Under the pieces are notes generated by a model. The model did no database searches. It had not been told where the DNA came from and saw nothing but the letters and a program-made list of their open reading frames with translations. The position numbers and the translations under genes were made by a program. This document shows, one piece after another, positions 54,811-63,974 of a DNA stretch of 64,000 nt; within the stretch, counting starts at the first letter, position 1, and every line of letters starts with the position of its first letter. Origin of the DNA: Frankia alni ACN14a (GTDB taxonomy: Bacteria > Actinomycetota > Actinomycetes > Frankiales > Frankiaceae); the NCBI RefSeq assembly GCF_000058485.1, contig NC_008278.1, positions 1,916,962 through 1,980,961 of the forward strand, in the 5' to 3' direction.

Positions 54811-57800
54811 GTGGATTCGGGGGAACGGGCCTGCGACATCTTCGTCTCCAACCTGCCGCAGGACAACGAGTGGGCCGCGTGGATTGCCTGGCAGCTCGAG
54901 GACATAGCCGGCTACAGCGTTCTGCTACCGGAGTGGGATGATGTGCCCGGCTCCCGTCGGATCGCCACGTTGGAGACCGGCCTGCGGACGGCGTCCCGTT
55001 TCCTCGCCGTCGTCTCCGCGCAATACCTGGATTCGCCCGTCGCGCAGACGGTGTGGCGGAAGGCGTGGGAGCTGGATCCCCACGGGGACCGTCGACAGCT
55101 CATTCCGGTTCGCATCGAGCCCTGTTCGCTGCCCGGCCTGATGAACGACGTCGTCCCGTGCGACCTGTTCGGGCTTTCGTCCGAGGTGGCGAAGGAGACG
55201 CTGGTGGCCGCGGTGCAGGCGGCGATGGTCGGACGGGCCCGGCCGAGCGCCGAGCCGGCGTTCCCGTGGGCTCGCGCCTCCCAGCACCGCCCTGGGTCGG
55301 GCGAGCCGGTGTTCCCGGGCGTGCCGGGGCTGCGCGGCCACGGTGACGCCGATCCGGCCCCGGTCGATCCGGTCCTGGCGGAGGCGGCCAACGAACTCGC
55401 CGAGAAGGTGGGCGTCCAGTGGAACGAGGAGTTCCGCCGCCGCCGCCTCAACGAGACGCTGCTACCGGTGCGCTGGGTGCCGGCGGATCCCGACCTCGTG
55501 ACCGACTGGCCGACCCTGGTCGGCCTGGCCACCTCCGACAGCGCCGGCTGGCCGCCGCCGTCACCCGGTCGGTGGGCCGCACATCCCGGCGAGCTGGCCG
55601 GCGGTGGCAGCGACCTCGCCGATGTCCTCGACCGGGTCCCGACGGGCCGACTGCTCGTCCTCGGTGAACCCGGTGCCGGCAAGTCGGTGCTCCTGGTCCG
55701 CCTGGTACTCGATCTGCTCCGACGCCGCCGGCGATCCGGCCCGGTGCCGGTGCTGCTGTCGCTGGCGTCGTGGAATCCGGTCCTCCCGGACGGTGACGGG
55801 CGTTCGCGGGTGGGGGAGAGCTTCGACGACTGGGTGCGGGCCCGCCTGCGCGAGTACGGCCTGGGGACCTCGCCGGCAGGGCGGTCCGGCCCGGACCCGG
55901 TCGTCCGACGGCTGCTCGACGAGGGACTCGTGACCCTCCTGCTCGACGGGCTGGACGAGATCCCGGGCGACGTCCGCGGTGTGGTCCTCGGGCAGATCAA
56001 CGACGGGCTGCGCAACGGCCTGCGGATGGTGGTGACCGCGCGCGTCCGGCAGTACCGGGAGGCGGTCCGGCTCTCGGCGGGCACCGAGATCCGGCTGACC
56101 GGAACCGCCGGGATCGAAATGTGTCCGCTGGAGCCGGGAGCCGTCGCCCGCTACCTGCGGGCCACCGCGGCGGGCCCGCAGACCCGCCGGCGATGGGAGT
56201 CGGTTCTACGGGTCATCAGCCCGGAAGGCGACGGACGCACGGATGGTCGTGCCACCGATCGGACGGCTGATCGGACCGCTGATCGGACCGCCGGACGCAC
56301 CGTCGAGCCGGGCGACGATCCCCTCGCGGAGCCGGCCGACGAACCCGACCCGGCCGACGGAAGGGCTGCCGCCACCCTGCGGGGGGCCCTGTCGACCCCG
56401 CTGATGACCGCGCTGGCCCGAGCGGTCTACAGCCCACGCCCCGGGGAGCACAGCGGTGCTCCGCCGAACCCGGCGGACCTGCTCGCCCTCGGCCGGACCG
56501 GCGATCCGGCCGCGGTCGGCCGGCATCTGCTGGACCGGTTCATCCCGGCCGCCTATCGCGACTCGCCCCGCTGGCGGCCGGCGCAGGCCGAGCACTGGCT
56601 GACCTTCCTCGCCCGCCACCTCGAGCACACCCGTGGTGGCAGCCCTGATCTCGCCTGGTGGGAGCTCCCGCAGGCCGTGCCCGCGCGGCACCGGTACTGG
56701 TACGGATGTCTCGGTGGGCTGGCGATCTGGGCCGTCCTGATGCTGGGTCTGCTGGCCACGACCGGGGCGGCGCAGCTCGTCCGGCTGTGGCCGGGAGTCA
56801 GCGGCCCGCAACCGGGTCGCCTGGTTCTCCTGGCCTGGCCCCTCGGCCCGGTCTGGGCCGGCCTGCTGGTCTGGTGCCTGTTGGTGTCGGGAATCGCGTT
56901 CAGCTCCGTCGGCGGGGTGCGCCGCTGGGGCGTCAGGCCGCCGGCGCGGGCCGTGCGGTTCCGGCTTCGGCAGGCGAGTCCCCAGGTCGTCGCCTACAGC
57001 GCGCTGCTCGTGGTCGTGGCGATCGTGGCGAAGATGGCCACGGCAACCGGAGCCACGGCTCTCCTCGATCGGCACGGCCTGCCGGCCACCGTCGCGATCA
57101 CGGCCATGGCGGTCCTGCTCGCGGGCCTGACCGGTGTCCTGCTGAGCGCGACCAGGACGCAGACGGCCGACCTCACGACGGCCTCGGACCCGCGCCGGCT
57201 GATGGCGGACGACCGCCGGGTCTTCGGCACCCTTCTCGCCGTCATGGTGCTGGGCACGTTCCTCGGCACGGGCGCGTGCCTCAGCCTGATCTGGACCGTG
57301 ACGTCCACGATCCCGACCGGAGCGGCTGTCGCAGTCGCGGCCTTCCTGGCCGCCCTGTTTGCGCTCCCCGCCGGTCTGGCGGTGGCGATGGGGCGGACGG
57401 CCTGGGCTCCCTACACGGTCGTGCGGTGGCGCCTCGCCCGACGGGGGGTTCTTCCCCGACAGCTCGTGGAGTTCCTCGACGACGCGCACCTGCACCGGGA
57501 GGTGCTGCGCAGGGTCGGCGCGCTCTACCAGTTCCGACACCTGGAGCTCCAACGCCGCCTTGCCGGCGTCGCCGAGGATCCGGTGACCGCCCACTTCGCC
57601 GCGCAGACCCGCGCGCAGGAACAGGCGCGGCTGGGCGACCTCGCCGCGATCATGCCGGTGCTCACCGAGCGCGACGCGCGTCCCGAGGGGAGCATCCCGC
57701 CCTCGAACAACCTCGTTCTCGGCGAGGTGGCCGACAGCATGCTGGCGGGACACCGGGCAGGCCTGATCCTGCTCGGTGACGCGGGCGCGGGTCGTGTGAC

Positions 57801-59262
57801 CGTGCTGACCGGCCTGGTGAACGTCCTGCATGCCCGACGCGAGCCCGGCGGACCGGTGCCGGTTCTGCTGCCCGTGACCTCCTGGCAACCCGAGCGGATG
57901 GGCTTCCCCGACTGGCTCGAGCTCGAGCTCAGGCGGCGCCATCCCTGGCTGACGTCGTTCGAGGCCGAGGTCAGCCGCGCTCGCTCGCTCGTCGACAACC
58001 GGCGCGTCCTGCCGGTCCTCGACGGTCTGGAAGCACTGCCCGCGCAGAGCCGCGTCGCCGCACTCACCTCGATCCAGCAGTGGCTGGGCGACACGCTGCC
58101 GCTCGTCCTCGGAGCCGACGAGGAGTGCCTCGCCGCACAGGGAGGATGGTGCCCGCCGGCCGGGGCCTGGGTGATCGACGTGCACCGGCCCGGGCCGGTC
58201 GCCGTCGCCCGCTTCCTGGCCAGGACGTCGATCGCGCCTGCCGCGGCTGTCGCCCCCGTCGCCCACCTGCCGGCGCGGTGGGCGGAGATCGTCGCGATGC
58301 TCGCCGAGGAGCCCGCGTCGGCGGTGGCCATGGGGTTGCGGGACCCGGCCGCAGTCGACCTCCTCCGATCGGGCTACGGACCGCGGATCGGTGAGCCGCG
58401 GTTCGAACCGTCCGATCCCGCCGAGCTGCTCGACCGCGACCGGTTTCCATCAGCGGCGGCGGTACGGATGCGGTGCGCGCACCAGTTCCTGCGGGCGACC
58501 TGCCGCGGCGGTGATGGCGTGCCCGACGTGGCTCGCCGTGGCGGGGATGACCTGACCCAGGCCCGCATGCACACGCTGCGCTTCCTGGCCGGGCGCCTGG
58601 CCGCGGACCGACGCGTGGCCCTGGGCTGGTGGGATCTGCAGCGGGCCGTGCCAGCAGCGATCCGGCTGCTGCCTTCGCTCGCCTTCGGTCTTGTCCTCGG
58701 GATCGAGGTGTCATGTCTGAGCGGCTTCGCAGTCGGCCTGCCGATGGGTGTCCTCTGCGGTCTGGTGTTGGCGTGGGTGCGGCGTCGGGACGCGTCACAG
58801 CCCCGTTCCCAGACTCTCAAGATGGTGACGTTCTGGACGCCGTGGCAGTCCCGTCCGCGGCGTCCGTCACCGACCGATCGTGCGCCCGCCGGAACCGTGG
58901 GCGACGATCCGTGGACGTCGTTACGCCAGGACCGGCGCTACGCGCTCTACGTCGTCGTGCCCGGCGGGATCCTCCTCGCCGGATGGAGTGGCTACTTCGC
59001 CCTGTTGTTCACGTCCGTCCATGTGTCGACAGCAGTACTGCTGCTCGGCTCGGTCGGCGGCGCGGTCGCCGCGCTGGACACCCCCTGGGGCCAGTTCGAA
59101 CTCGCGCGCCACTGGCTCGCCTGGCGCCACGCGCTGCCGGTCGACATCCTCGGTTTCCTCGAGGACGCCTGCGAGCGCGGAGTGCTGATCCAGACCGGCG
59201 GCGTGTGGGAGTTCCGCCATCGGGATGTCGCGGCCTACCTGGCTTCCCCGGCGGCGGACTGA
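54811..59262 (+). CDS. TIR-NACHT membrane protein with duplicated, degenerate second NACHT
   Basis: The 1,483-residue protein starts with a TIR domain (about 8-145; candidate NADase Glu87 in WRKAWE). Next is an active-looking NACHT: Walker A GEPGAGKS (285-292) and Walker B LLLDGLDEIP (Asp379-Glu383). Then come a WWEL helix module (about 590-622), five or six membrane segments (about 630-860) and an FRHLELQ module (near 909). The order then repeats: a pseudo-NACHT with GDAGAGR (GKS-type Lys now Arg995) and VLDGLEALP (DE lost, near 1071), a WWDL helix module (about 1250-1283), three or four membrane segments (1285-1425) and FRHRDVA (near 1469). It is an NLR-like immune or sensor protein in form. 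GTG 54811 has a poor ribosome-binding site. Confidence 0.82.
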   Translation: MDSGERACDIFVSNLPQDNEWAAWIAWQLEDIAGYSVLLPEWDDVPGSRRIATLETGLRTASRFLAVVSAQYLDSPVAQTVWRKAWELDPHGDRRQLIPVRIEPCSLPGLMNDVVPCDLFGLSSEVAKETLVAAVQAAMVGRARPSAEPAFPWARASQHRPGSGEPVFPGVPGLRGHGDADPAPVDPVLAEAANELAEKVGVQWNEEFRRRRLNETLLPVRWVPADPDLVTDWPTLVGLATSDSAGWPPPSPGRWAAHPGELAGGGSDLADVLDRVPTGRLLVLGEPGAGKSVLLVRLVLDLLRRRRRSGPVPVLLSLASWNPVLPDGDGRSRVGESFDDWVRARLREYGLGTSPAGRSGPDPVVRRLLDEGLVTLLLDGLDEIPGDVRGVVLGQINDGLRNGLRMVVTARVRQYREAVRLSAGTEIRLTGTAGIEMCPLEPGAVARYLRATAAGPQTRRRWESVLRVISPEGDGRTDGRATDRTADRTADRTAGRTVEPGDDPLAEPADEPDPADGRAAATLRGALSTPLMTALARAVYSPRPGEHSGAPPNPADLLALGRTGDPAAVGRHLLDRFIPAAYRDSPRWRPAQAEHWLTFLARHLEHTRGGSPDLAWWELPQAVPARHRYWYGCLGGLAIWAVLMLGLLATTGAAQLVRLWPGVSGPQPGRLVLLAWPLGPVWAGLLVWCLLVSGIAFSSVGGVRRWGVRPPARAVRFRLRQASPQVVAYSALLVVVAIVAKMATATGATALLDRHGLPATVAITAMAVLLAGLTGVLLSATRTQTADLTTASDPRRLMADDRRVFGTLLAVMVLGTFLGTGACLSLIWTVTSTIPTGAAVAVAAFLAALFALPAGLAVAMGRTAWAPYTVVRWRLARRGVLPRQLVEFLDDAHLHREVLRRVGALYQFRHLELQRRLAGVAEDPVTAHFAAQTRAQEQARLGDLAAIMPVLTERDARPEGSIPPSNNLVLGEVADSMLAGHRAGLILLGDAGAGRVTVLTGLVNVLHARREPGGPVPVLLPVTSWQPERMGFPDWLELELRRRHPWLTSFEAEVSRARSLVDNRRVLPVLDGLEALPAQSRVAALTSIQQWLGDTLPLVLGADEECLAAQGGWCPPAGAWVIDVHRPGPVAVARFLARTSIAPAAAVAPVAHLPARWAEIVAMLAEEPASAVAMGLRDPAAVDLLRSGYGPRIGEPRFEPSDPAELLDRDRFPSAAAVRMRCAHQFLRATCRGGDGVPDVARRGGDDLTQARMHTLRFLAGRLAADRRVALGWWDLQRAVPAAIRLLPSLAFGLVLGIEVSCLSGFAVGLPMGVLCGLVLAWVRRRDASQPRSQTLKMVTFWTPWQSRPRRPSPTDRAPAGTVGDDPWTSLRQDRRYALYVVVPGGILLAGWSGYFALLFTSVHVSTAVLLLGSVGGAVAALDTPWGQFELARHWLAWRHALPVDILGFLEDACERGVLIQTGGVWEFRHRDVAAYLASPAAD

Positions 59263-59281
59263 GCCGTGCCCGAAACACGGC
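59263..59281 (+). terminator. Short hairpin after the TIR-NACHT gene
   Basis: GCCGTG (59263-59268) pairs with CACGGC (59276-59281) around a 7-base loop immediately after the stop, followed by GCAGTTCTT. It is weak but well placed between convergent genes. Confidence 0.5.
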
Positions 59282-59325
59282 GCAGTTCTTGCGACGTGTC
59301 CGCACCGCGGCGTTCGGGCGGCCGG

Positions 59326-59703
59326 TCAGAAGTCCTGTCCGTCGGGATCCCGCGTGGCGGCGGGGGCGTCGCCGCTGGTCACGGCGGCCGGCGCGCCGGT
59401 GAGCTCCGGCCTGCCCGGCAGGTTCGGCTGTGGTCCGGCCCAGGTGCCCCGCAGCACGGCCACGGCGTGGTCGTAGGCATCGTGGGTCGGCAGCAGCCGG
59501 CGGATGTTCAGGGGCAGCAGGTCCTCGCGGTTCGTCCGGCCGCACCGGGGGCAGGTCTGCTGGTTCAGCGGGAGCAGCACGCCGCAGCCGCCCTCCTGCG
59601 CTCCGCAGCGTCGCCAGTCCCGGCCGACCTCGATGTGTCCGACCGGCTGCCAGCGGCGCGACGCCGTGGCTGGCCCGATCGTGGTGGTCGCGCCGGTTTC
59701 CAC
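59326..59703 (-). CDS. Putative zinc-ribbon protein
   Basis: The 125-residue frame contains four Cys in a zinc-ribbon spacing (CGAQEGGCG then CPRCG) followed by a conserved-looking LLPLNIRRLLPTHDAYDHA helix. The rest is Pro/Ala-rich. It converges on the TIR-NACHT gene. The start is uncertain: GTG 59703 or TTG 59766. I do not know the family, and coding is not certain. Confidence 0.4.
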   Translation of the reverse strand: METGATTTIGPATASRRWQPVGHIEVGRDWRRCGAQEGGCGVLLPLNQQTCPRCGRTNREDLLPLNIRRLLPTHDAYDHAVAVLRGTWAGPQPNLPGRPELTGAPAAVTSGDAPAATRDPDGQDF

Positions 59704-59766
59704 CAGGGCGGACGCCCCCGGGCGGAACCATCGTGCGCTCCTCCTCGCGGTCCATCGCGATGACAA

Positions 59767-60320
59767 GGCGCAGCGCCTCCCTAATTGTCCGGGTACTACC
59801 TATCTTGCGGTGGTTCCCTGGCCTCTCCGAGGGAATCGCCTGGCGACGCTGGAGGCAAGCGAATGGCACTTTCGGGTGATGCGTGGCCTCCGCGCACCTG
59901 CGCAATCCGGCTGGGCCGCCGAAACCCGGCAACCCCTGTGATCTGCGCGATCACCGCCGCTACCGCGTGGGCGATGCGTGCGTCGCCGCCGTGGCCGCCG
60001 AGGGACTGCGCTTTCGGCTAACCCCGATGCCGCGCCGGGGCAGCGCCCGTCATCCCAGCGGCGCGGACGCCCGCCGCACCGAAATCCTCGGCTATCACCC
60101 GTGGAATGTCGATCCCTCGCGGTGCGCCGTCCCTGAGGTCGGCGCCCACAGCGTCACGGCGCGCTCGGATGCCGGCCTGTCCGCTCGAGCGCGGTCCGGC
60201 GACCCTTCGCCGGTGGGTTCGAGGCGCATCCGGGGCCCGGATGGCGCTGCGCCGCCATACTTGTTCCGGGTCTGTGAGCGCGCACGACGACTGCACGATG
60301 ACGAGTCCGACGGGGGTTCG
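59767..60320. other. 554-bp divergent region, no gene recognised
   Basis: This region separates the zinc-ribbon frame and the 60321 membrane-protein gene. It is less GC-rich near 59770-59830. Several short open frames exist but none has family character or a ribosome-binding site. It should contain the promoter of the membrane protein. Confidence 0.45.
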
Positions 60321-60641
60321 ATGGGGATGTCCGGCCACATCTTTCTGATGGCGCTCACGGTTTCGAACATGCTCGTCCAAGGTCCGTTGGCCAAGCTTGT
60401 GCGTTCCCGGTATGGCCAGGGCGGCGCAACCAGGATGCTCGATGGTGCTAGTGGCGTCTATGGATTGATCTTCACTGTCTGGGCGTCGGTCGCCTGGGGC
60501 TTCCCCTGGCCGGGCGCCGGCGTCGGCGCGGGAATGCTCCTGATCGTGCTGGGAACGTGGCTGTACCGGCGCCGCGAGGCGGGGAGGCTCCGGGCATCGG
60601 CCGGGCAACAGACTGTGCCCGGCCCGCGCGAGCCGGCATAG
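60321..60641 (+). CDS. Small membrane protein, paralogue of the 41651-41965 product
   Basis: The 106-residue protein has two or three hydrophobic segments and shares with the 41651-41965 product an initial SG(H/E), a TV..N opening helix, VR.R(Y/F)G and TVWA.V.WGF. It has no known domain name. ATGs at 60321 and 60327 are alternatives; the first was used. Both paralogues lie outside the hydrogenase/TIR-NACHT block, in opposite orientation. Confidence 0.6.
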   Translation: MGMSGHIFLMALTVSNMLVQGPLAKLVRSRYGQGGATRMLDGASGVYGLIFTVWASVAWGFPWPGAGVGAGMLLIVLGTWLYRRREAGRLRASAGQQTVPGPREPA

Positions 60642-60911
60642 GCAGCCGTCGCGCGAGGCGGCCGCGAAGAAGAGCAACCACAGCGCCTGCGTTGTCCTGG
60701 GGTGAGAGGGCCGAGCCGACATCGCGGTGTCCACCGGTGTCCACCGTCGGTCCGTAACAACCAGATACATCCCCAGATCTTCCTCGACGCAACAGGTGGA
60801 CAACACCGGGAAAACGCCGAGCTCCGGGCTGGAGTCGCTAGTGTGCCTGGTCGTATCCGTTCGACACTCCCGCCCCCCGGCGCCTGGGACGGCCTTCGCT
60901 TTTCATACGAT

Positions 60912-62309
60912 ATGAGCACAAGGTTGTCCGCCTGCGTCTTCATCGGAGGGCGTCGGCCTGGGGGGATGCCGGATCGGTCCGGTGGTCTTGGTGGAGGCAT
61001 CGTGGGGGGAAAAGCGGCACCGTCCGGAAAGGTGGCACGGTCCGCGCCGGACGACCATTACCATCACCTGGACGCGTTACGCGGCATCTTCATGCTGGGC
61101 GGAGTCTTCGTCCACGCCTCGACGCTCGGTGACGATCCGGTCTTCCACGGGATTGCCTATGCCTCCGGTCTCTTCCGGATGGCGGACTTCTTTCTGATTT
61201 CCGGATTTCTTTCCGCGATGCTCGTCGGGAAGTACGGACCCGCGCGCACGGTGCGCCGCAGGCTCGCCAGCGTGGGAGTGCCCTTCCTGTGCACCCTGGT
61301 TCTGTTGAATCCCACCGCCCTGTGGCTGAGTTACAACTTCCACAACCCGGACGTCTCGTTCCTGGACTTCCTGCACGGCCGCACCGTCCCCGAACCCGCG
61401 GGTGAGCTGCGCTGGCTTCTGCAGCTGTGGTTTCTCGTGGCGCTGCTCGTCTACGCGCTGTGCACCCCGGCGGCCGTGAGCCTGCTGTCCCGCGTCGTGT
61501 CCAGCCCCGTCTACCGGCGGGCAACCACCGGTCGACCACGCGTCATGGCCACGATCATCGTGTCGGTCATGGTGAGCACCATCGTCATGCGCGGGGGGTA
61601 CCGGGCCGCCGTCGTGCCCGCGATCGGCTCCGATCCCCTCGACCTCCCGGTCGAGGAGACACTGGACTATCTGCCGTTCTTCCTTCTCGGGGTGCTTCTC
61701 CACCTGGATCGGCGGCGACTCCTGCCGGCCTTCCAGCGGCCGGCGCCGATCCTGCTCGCCGTGGCCGGTGTCCTGCTGCTGGCGTCCACCCGGGGCTGGG
61801 TGGGCGGGCTGGCCTCGTCCACCGGCGTGGTACTCAGCCGGACCCTGTTCACCGTCGCGATCACCGTCAACCTGTTCGCCGTGGCGAGCCGGCTCGTTCC
61901 CGGCCCCCGGCCGGCCGTCCGCTACCTTTCCGACGCCTCCTACACGGTCTACCTCTTTCACTACTTCTGGATCTACGTCATCGCCACGCTTCTGTCGTTC
62001 GACCCGAGCCTGCGCTGGCCGCAGATGCTTCTGGTCACGGCCCTGACCTTCGGCGTGACCTTCGCCCTCCACCACTTCGTCATTCTGCGGTCGCCCTTTC
62101 TCCGCAAGATCTTCAACGGAAAGTTCCCCGCCGGTCGCCGTCAGGGAGGCCGCCACGGCGACCGCCGGCCCGCTGCGGCGTCCGCCGCCAGGACTGCGAC
62201 CGTCACGGCCGCAGGGTCGGAGTCCGAGCGGACCCAGCCGCTGCGCTGGCTTCCCTCGGCCCCCCACCTGGACCCGGAACGGACCCAGCAGCTCCACTGG
62301 ATTCTCTGA
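60912..62309 (+). CDS. Acyltransferase-3 family membrane protein
   Basis: The product has about ten membrane segments with the acyltransferase-3 opening HHLDALRGIFMLGGVFVHAS (catalytic His/Asp region) and FFLISGFLSAM. Such proteins O-acylate surface glycans or lipids. The last 70 residues are disordered with repeated ERTQ..LRWLP-type units. ATG 60912 was used; ATG 60966 would shorten the polar N terminus and has a GGGGG site. It could modify the glycan made by the 9.9-15.2 kb set, but it is unlinked. Confidence 0.8.
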   Translation: MSTRLSACVFIGGRRPGGMPDRSGGLGGGIVGGKAAPSGKVARSAPDDHYHHLDALRGIFMLGGVFVHASTLGDDPVFHGIAYASGLFRMADFFLISGFLSAMLVGKYGPARTVRRRLASVGVPFLCTLVLLNPTALWLSYNFHNPDVSFLDFLHGRTVPEPAGELRWLLQLWFLVALLVYALCTPAAVSLLSRVVSSPVYRRATTGRPRVMATIIVSVMVSTIVMRGGYRAAVVPAIGSDPLDLPVEETLDYLPFFLLGVLLHLDRRRLLPAFQRPAPILLAVAGVLLLASTRGWVGGLASSTGVVLSRTLFTVAITVNLFAVASRLVPGPRPAVRYLSDASYTVYLFHYFWIYVIATLLSFDPSLRWPQMLLVTALTFGVTFALHHFVILRSPFLRKIFNGKFPAGRRQGGRHGDRRPAAASAARTATVTAAGSESERTQPLRWLPSAPHLDPERTQQLHWIL

Positions 62310-62468
62310 TGTCCTGGCCGACAGTCGAACCTGAGATGTAGCAGCAGCGTGACGACCGCGCGCAGGCGGGCGTGGGAGATTTGCCATCCGGTCTGAGGAC
62401 TCCGCGGACCCGACCTTTTGGATCATGGTCCGCGAACCGCAGGCCAGGGGTACCGACACCCTGCTGGG

Positions 62469-62541
62469 TGCGCCCGGCAGGGATCGAACCTGCGACCTGG
62501 TGCTTAGAAGGCACTCGCTCTATCCACTGAGCTACGGGCGC
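62469..62541 (-). tRNA. tRNA-Arg (anticodon UCU)
   Basis: On the minus strand the 73-base sequence folds as a standard cloverleaf: acceptor GCGCCCG/CGGGCGC, D arm with AGCTCAGTGGATAGAGC, anticodon loop CTTCTAA (anticodon TCT), and a TPsiC arm with GGTTCGATCCC. The 3' CCA is not encoded (CCC follows the discriminator A), which is common in actinobacteria. Confidence 0.95.
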
Positions 62542-62779
62542 GTTGGTACAGGAGGGGCCTACCGGGAAGCTCCGCCCAGCGTAGCAAGCCCTGACCAGGT
62601 ACTGGACACGCGGGGACGCGTCGCCGGCCGGTGAGTCGGGGCGACCACGTGGAGGTGCGGGGGAACGGCGAGGGACTGGGCGCGCCCCGGTTCTCTGGTC
62701 CGACCGGGCGATACCGAGGACGAGAGGCCGGGGCGCGGAAGGTTGAGGTCCGGGAGGTTGAGGCGCGGGTGGCCGAGGG

Positions 62780-63679
62780 TCAGGAGGCCAGGCGGGACAG
62801 GTCCTCGAATTCGACATCGGTGAGTTCGACGCCGGCAGCGGCGATGTTCTCCTCCAGATGGGCCACCGACGACGTGCCCGGAATGGGCAGCATCACGGGG
62901 GAGCGGCGCAGCAGCCAGGCGAGGGCGAGCTGGGCGGGGCTGGCGCTGTGGTGCTTGGCGGCGGCGTCGAGAACGCTGCCGGGAAGGGCGAGCCGGCCGG
63001 TGTCGACCGGGTTCCACGGAATGAAGCCGATGCCCTCGCGGTCGGAGTAGTCGAGGACGTCCTCGGCGGTCCGGAAGGCGAGGTTGTAGCGGTTCTGCAC
63101 GCTGACGATCGGAACCAGGGTGCGGGCGTGGGCCAGCTCGGCGACGCTGACCTCGGACAGGCCGATATGGCGGATCTTCCCCTCCTGCTGCAGCGCGCGC
63201 AGTTCACCGAGGGAGTCCTCGACGGGGGTGTCGGGGTCGATGCGGTGGAGCTGGTAGAGGTCGATCCGCTCCAGCTTCAGCCGGCGCAGCGACATCTCCA
63301 CCTGCTGGCGCAGGTAGGCGGGGCGAGCGACGGGAGCCCACCGGTTCGGACCCTGCCGGGTCAGGCCGCCCTTGGTCGCGATGACCAACCCCTCGGGGTA
63401 GGGGTGCAGCGCCTCGGCGATCAGCTCCTCGCTGACGTGCGGGCCGTAGGAGTCGGCGGTGTCGATGAAGTTCACGCCGAGCTCCACCGCCCGCCGCAGC
63501 ACGGCGCGGGCCTCGGCCGGATTGGCGGGGGGACCCCAGATGCCGGGGCCGGTGATGCGCATGGCGCCGAACCCGAGCCGGGTGATCGGCAGGTCGCCGC
63601 CGAGCAGGAAGGTGCCGCTGCCGGCAGCCGTGGGGGCGCCGTCCGGGCTCGTGGTCGAGCTGGTCGTGGTCGTCGACAT
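62780..63679 (-). CDS. Aldo/keto reductase family protein
   Basis: The 299-residue TIM-barrel protein has the AKR opening [20 protein letters not shown] with the catalytic Asp and Tyr, the TKGG lysine, and [10 protein letters not shown] with the catalytic His. It reduces carbonyls with NADPH; the substrate is unknown. ATG 63679 has a GGAGGA site. It is isolated at the window end. Confidence 0.9.
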   Translation of the reverse strand: MSTTTTSSTTSPDGAPTAAGSGTFLLGGDLPITRLGFGAMRITGPGIWGPPANPAEARAVLRRAVELGVNFIDTADSYGPHVSEELIAEALHPYPEGLVIATKGGLTRQGPNRWAPVARPAYLRQQVEMSLRRLKLERIDLYQLHRIDPDTPVEDSLGELRALQQEGKIRHIGLSEVSVAELAHARTLVPIVSVQNRYNLAFRTAEDVLDYSDREGIGFIPWNPVDTGRLALPGSVLDAAAKHHSASPAQLALAWLLRRSPVMLPIPGTSSVAHLEENIAAAGVELTDVEFEDLSRLAS

Positions 63680-63949
63680 CGCTGTCCTCCGGATACGACG
63701 GTGCTGGTGGGGAACCGCCTCGGCGAGAGGTGACCGCCGGGCGTCGGGTGGGGCGGGTGAGCGCCGGGTCAGGCGCCGCATCGTCCGATCGGGCCATGGC
63801 CGGGCATCTCGCCGACCTACGGATCGGCAACCGGGCGTCCAGGAACGGTGTTCCCGCTCCGGTCGTCCCTACTGCTCGTCTGGCCCGGGCGGGTCCGGGC
63901 GACCGCGGGCGCAGTGGCCCGAAGCGGGGATACGCGGGGGATGGCGGGG

Positions 63950-63974
63950 TGTGGACGGTCGCCGGTTATCCACA
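63950..63974. promoter_or_regulatory. Inverted DnaA-box-like pair
   Basis: TGTGGA (63950-63955) and TCCACA (63969-63974) are inverted with a 13-base spacer; the right arm is TTATCCACA, a perfect DnaA-box consensus. The layout and flanks (CGCCG in the spacer, CCACAGCC on the right) resemble the recQ site at 39581-39610. The remaining 63680-63949 region shows no gene. Confidence 0.6.

Noticed and set aside
56206-58266. 686-codon minus-strand frame inside the TIR-NACHT gene
   Set aside because: Shadow of the high-GC third codon positions; the sense frame has TIR, NACHT and membrane features.
61077-62459. 460-codon minus-strand frame
   Set aside because: Antisense to the acyltransferase-3 membrane protein; polar and low-complexity.
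63950-63974. Chromosomal origin marked by DnaA boxes
   Set aside because: Only one or two boxes are present and no dnaA, dnaN or AT-rich unwinding region is nearby.
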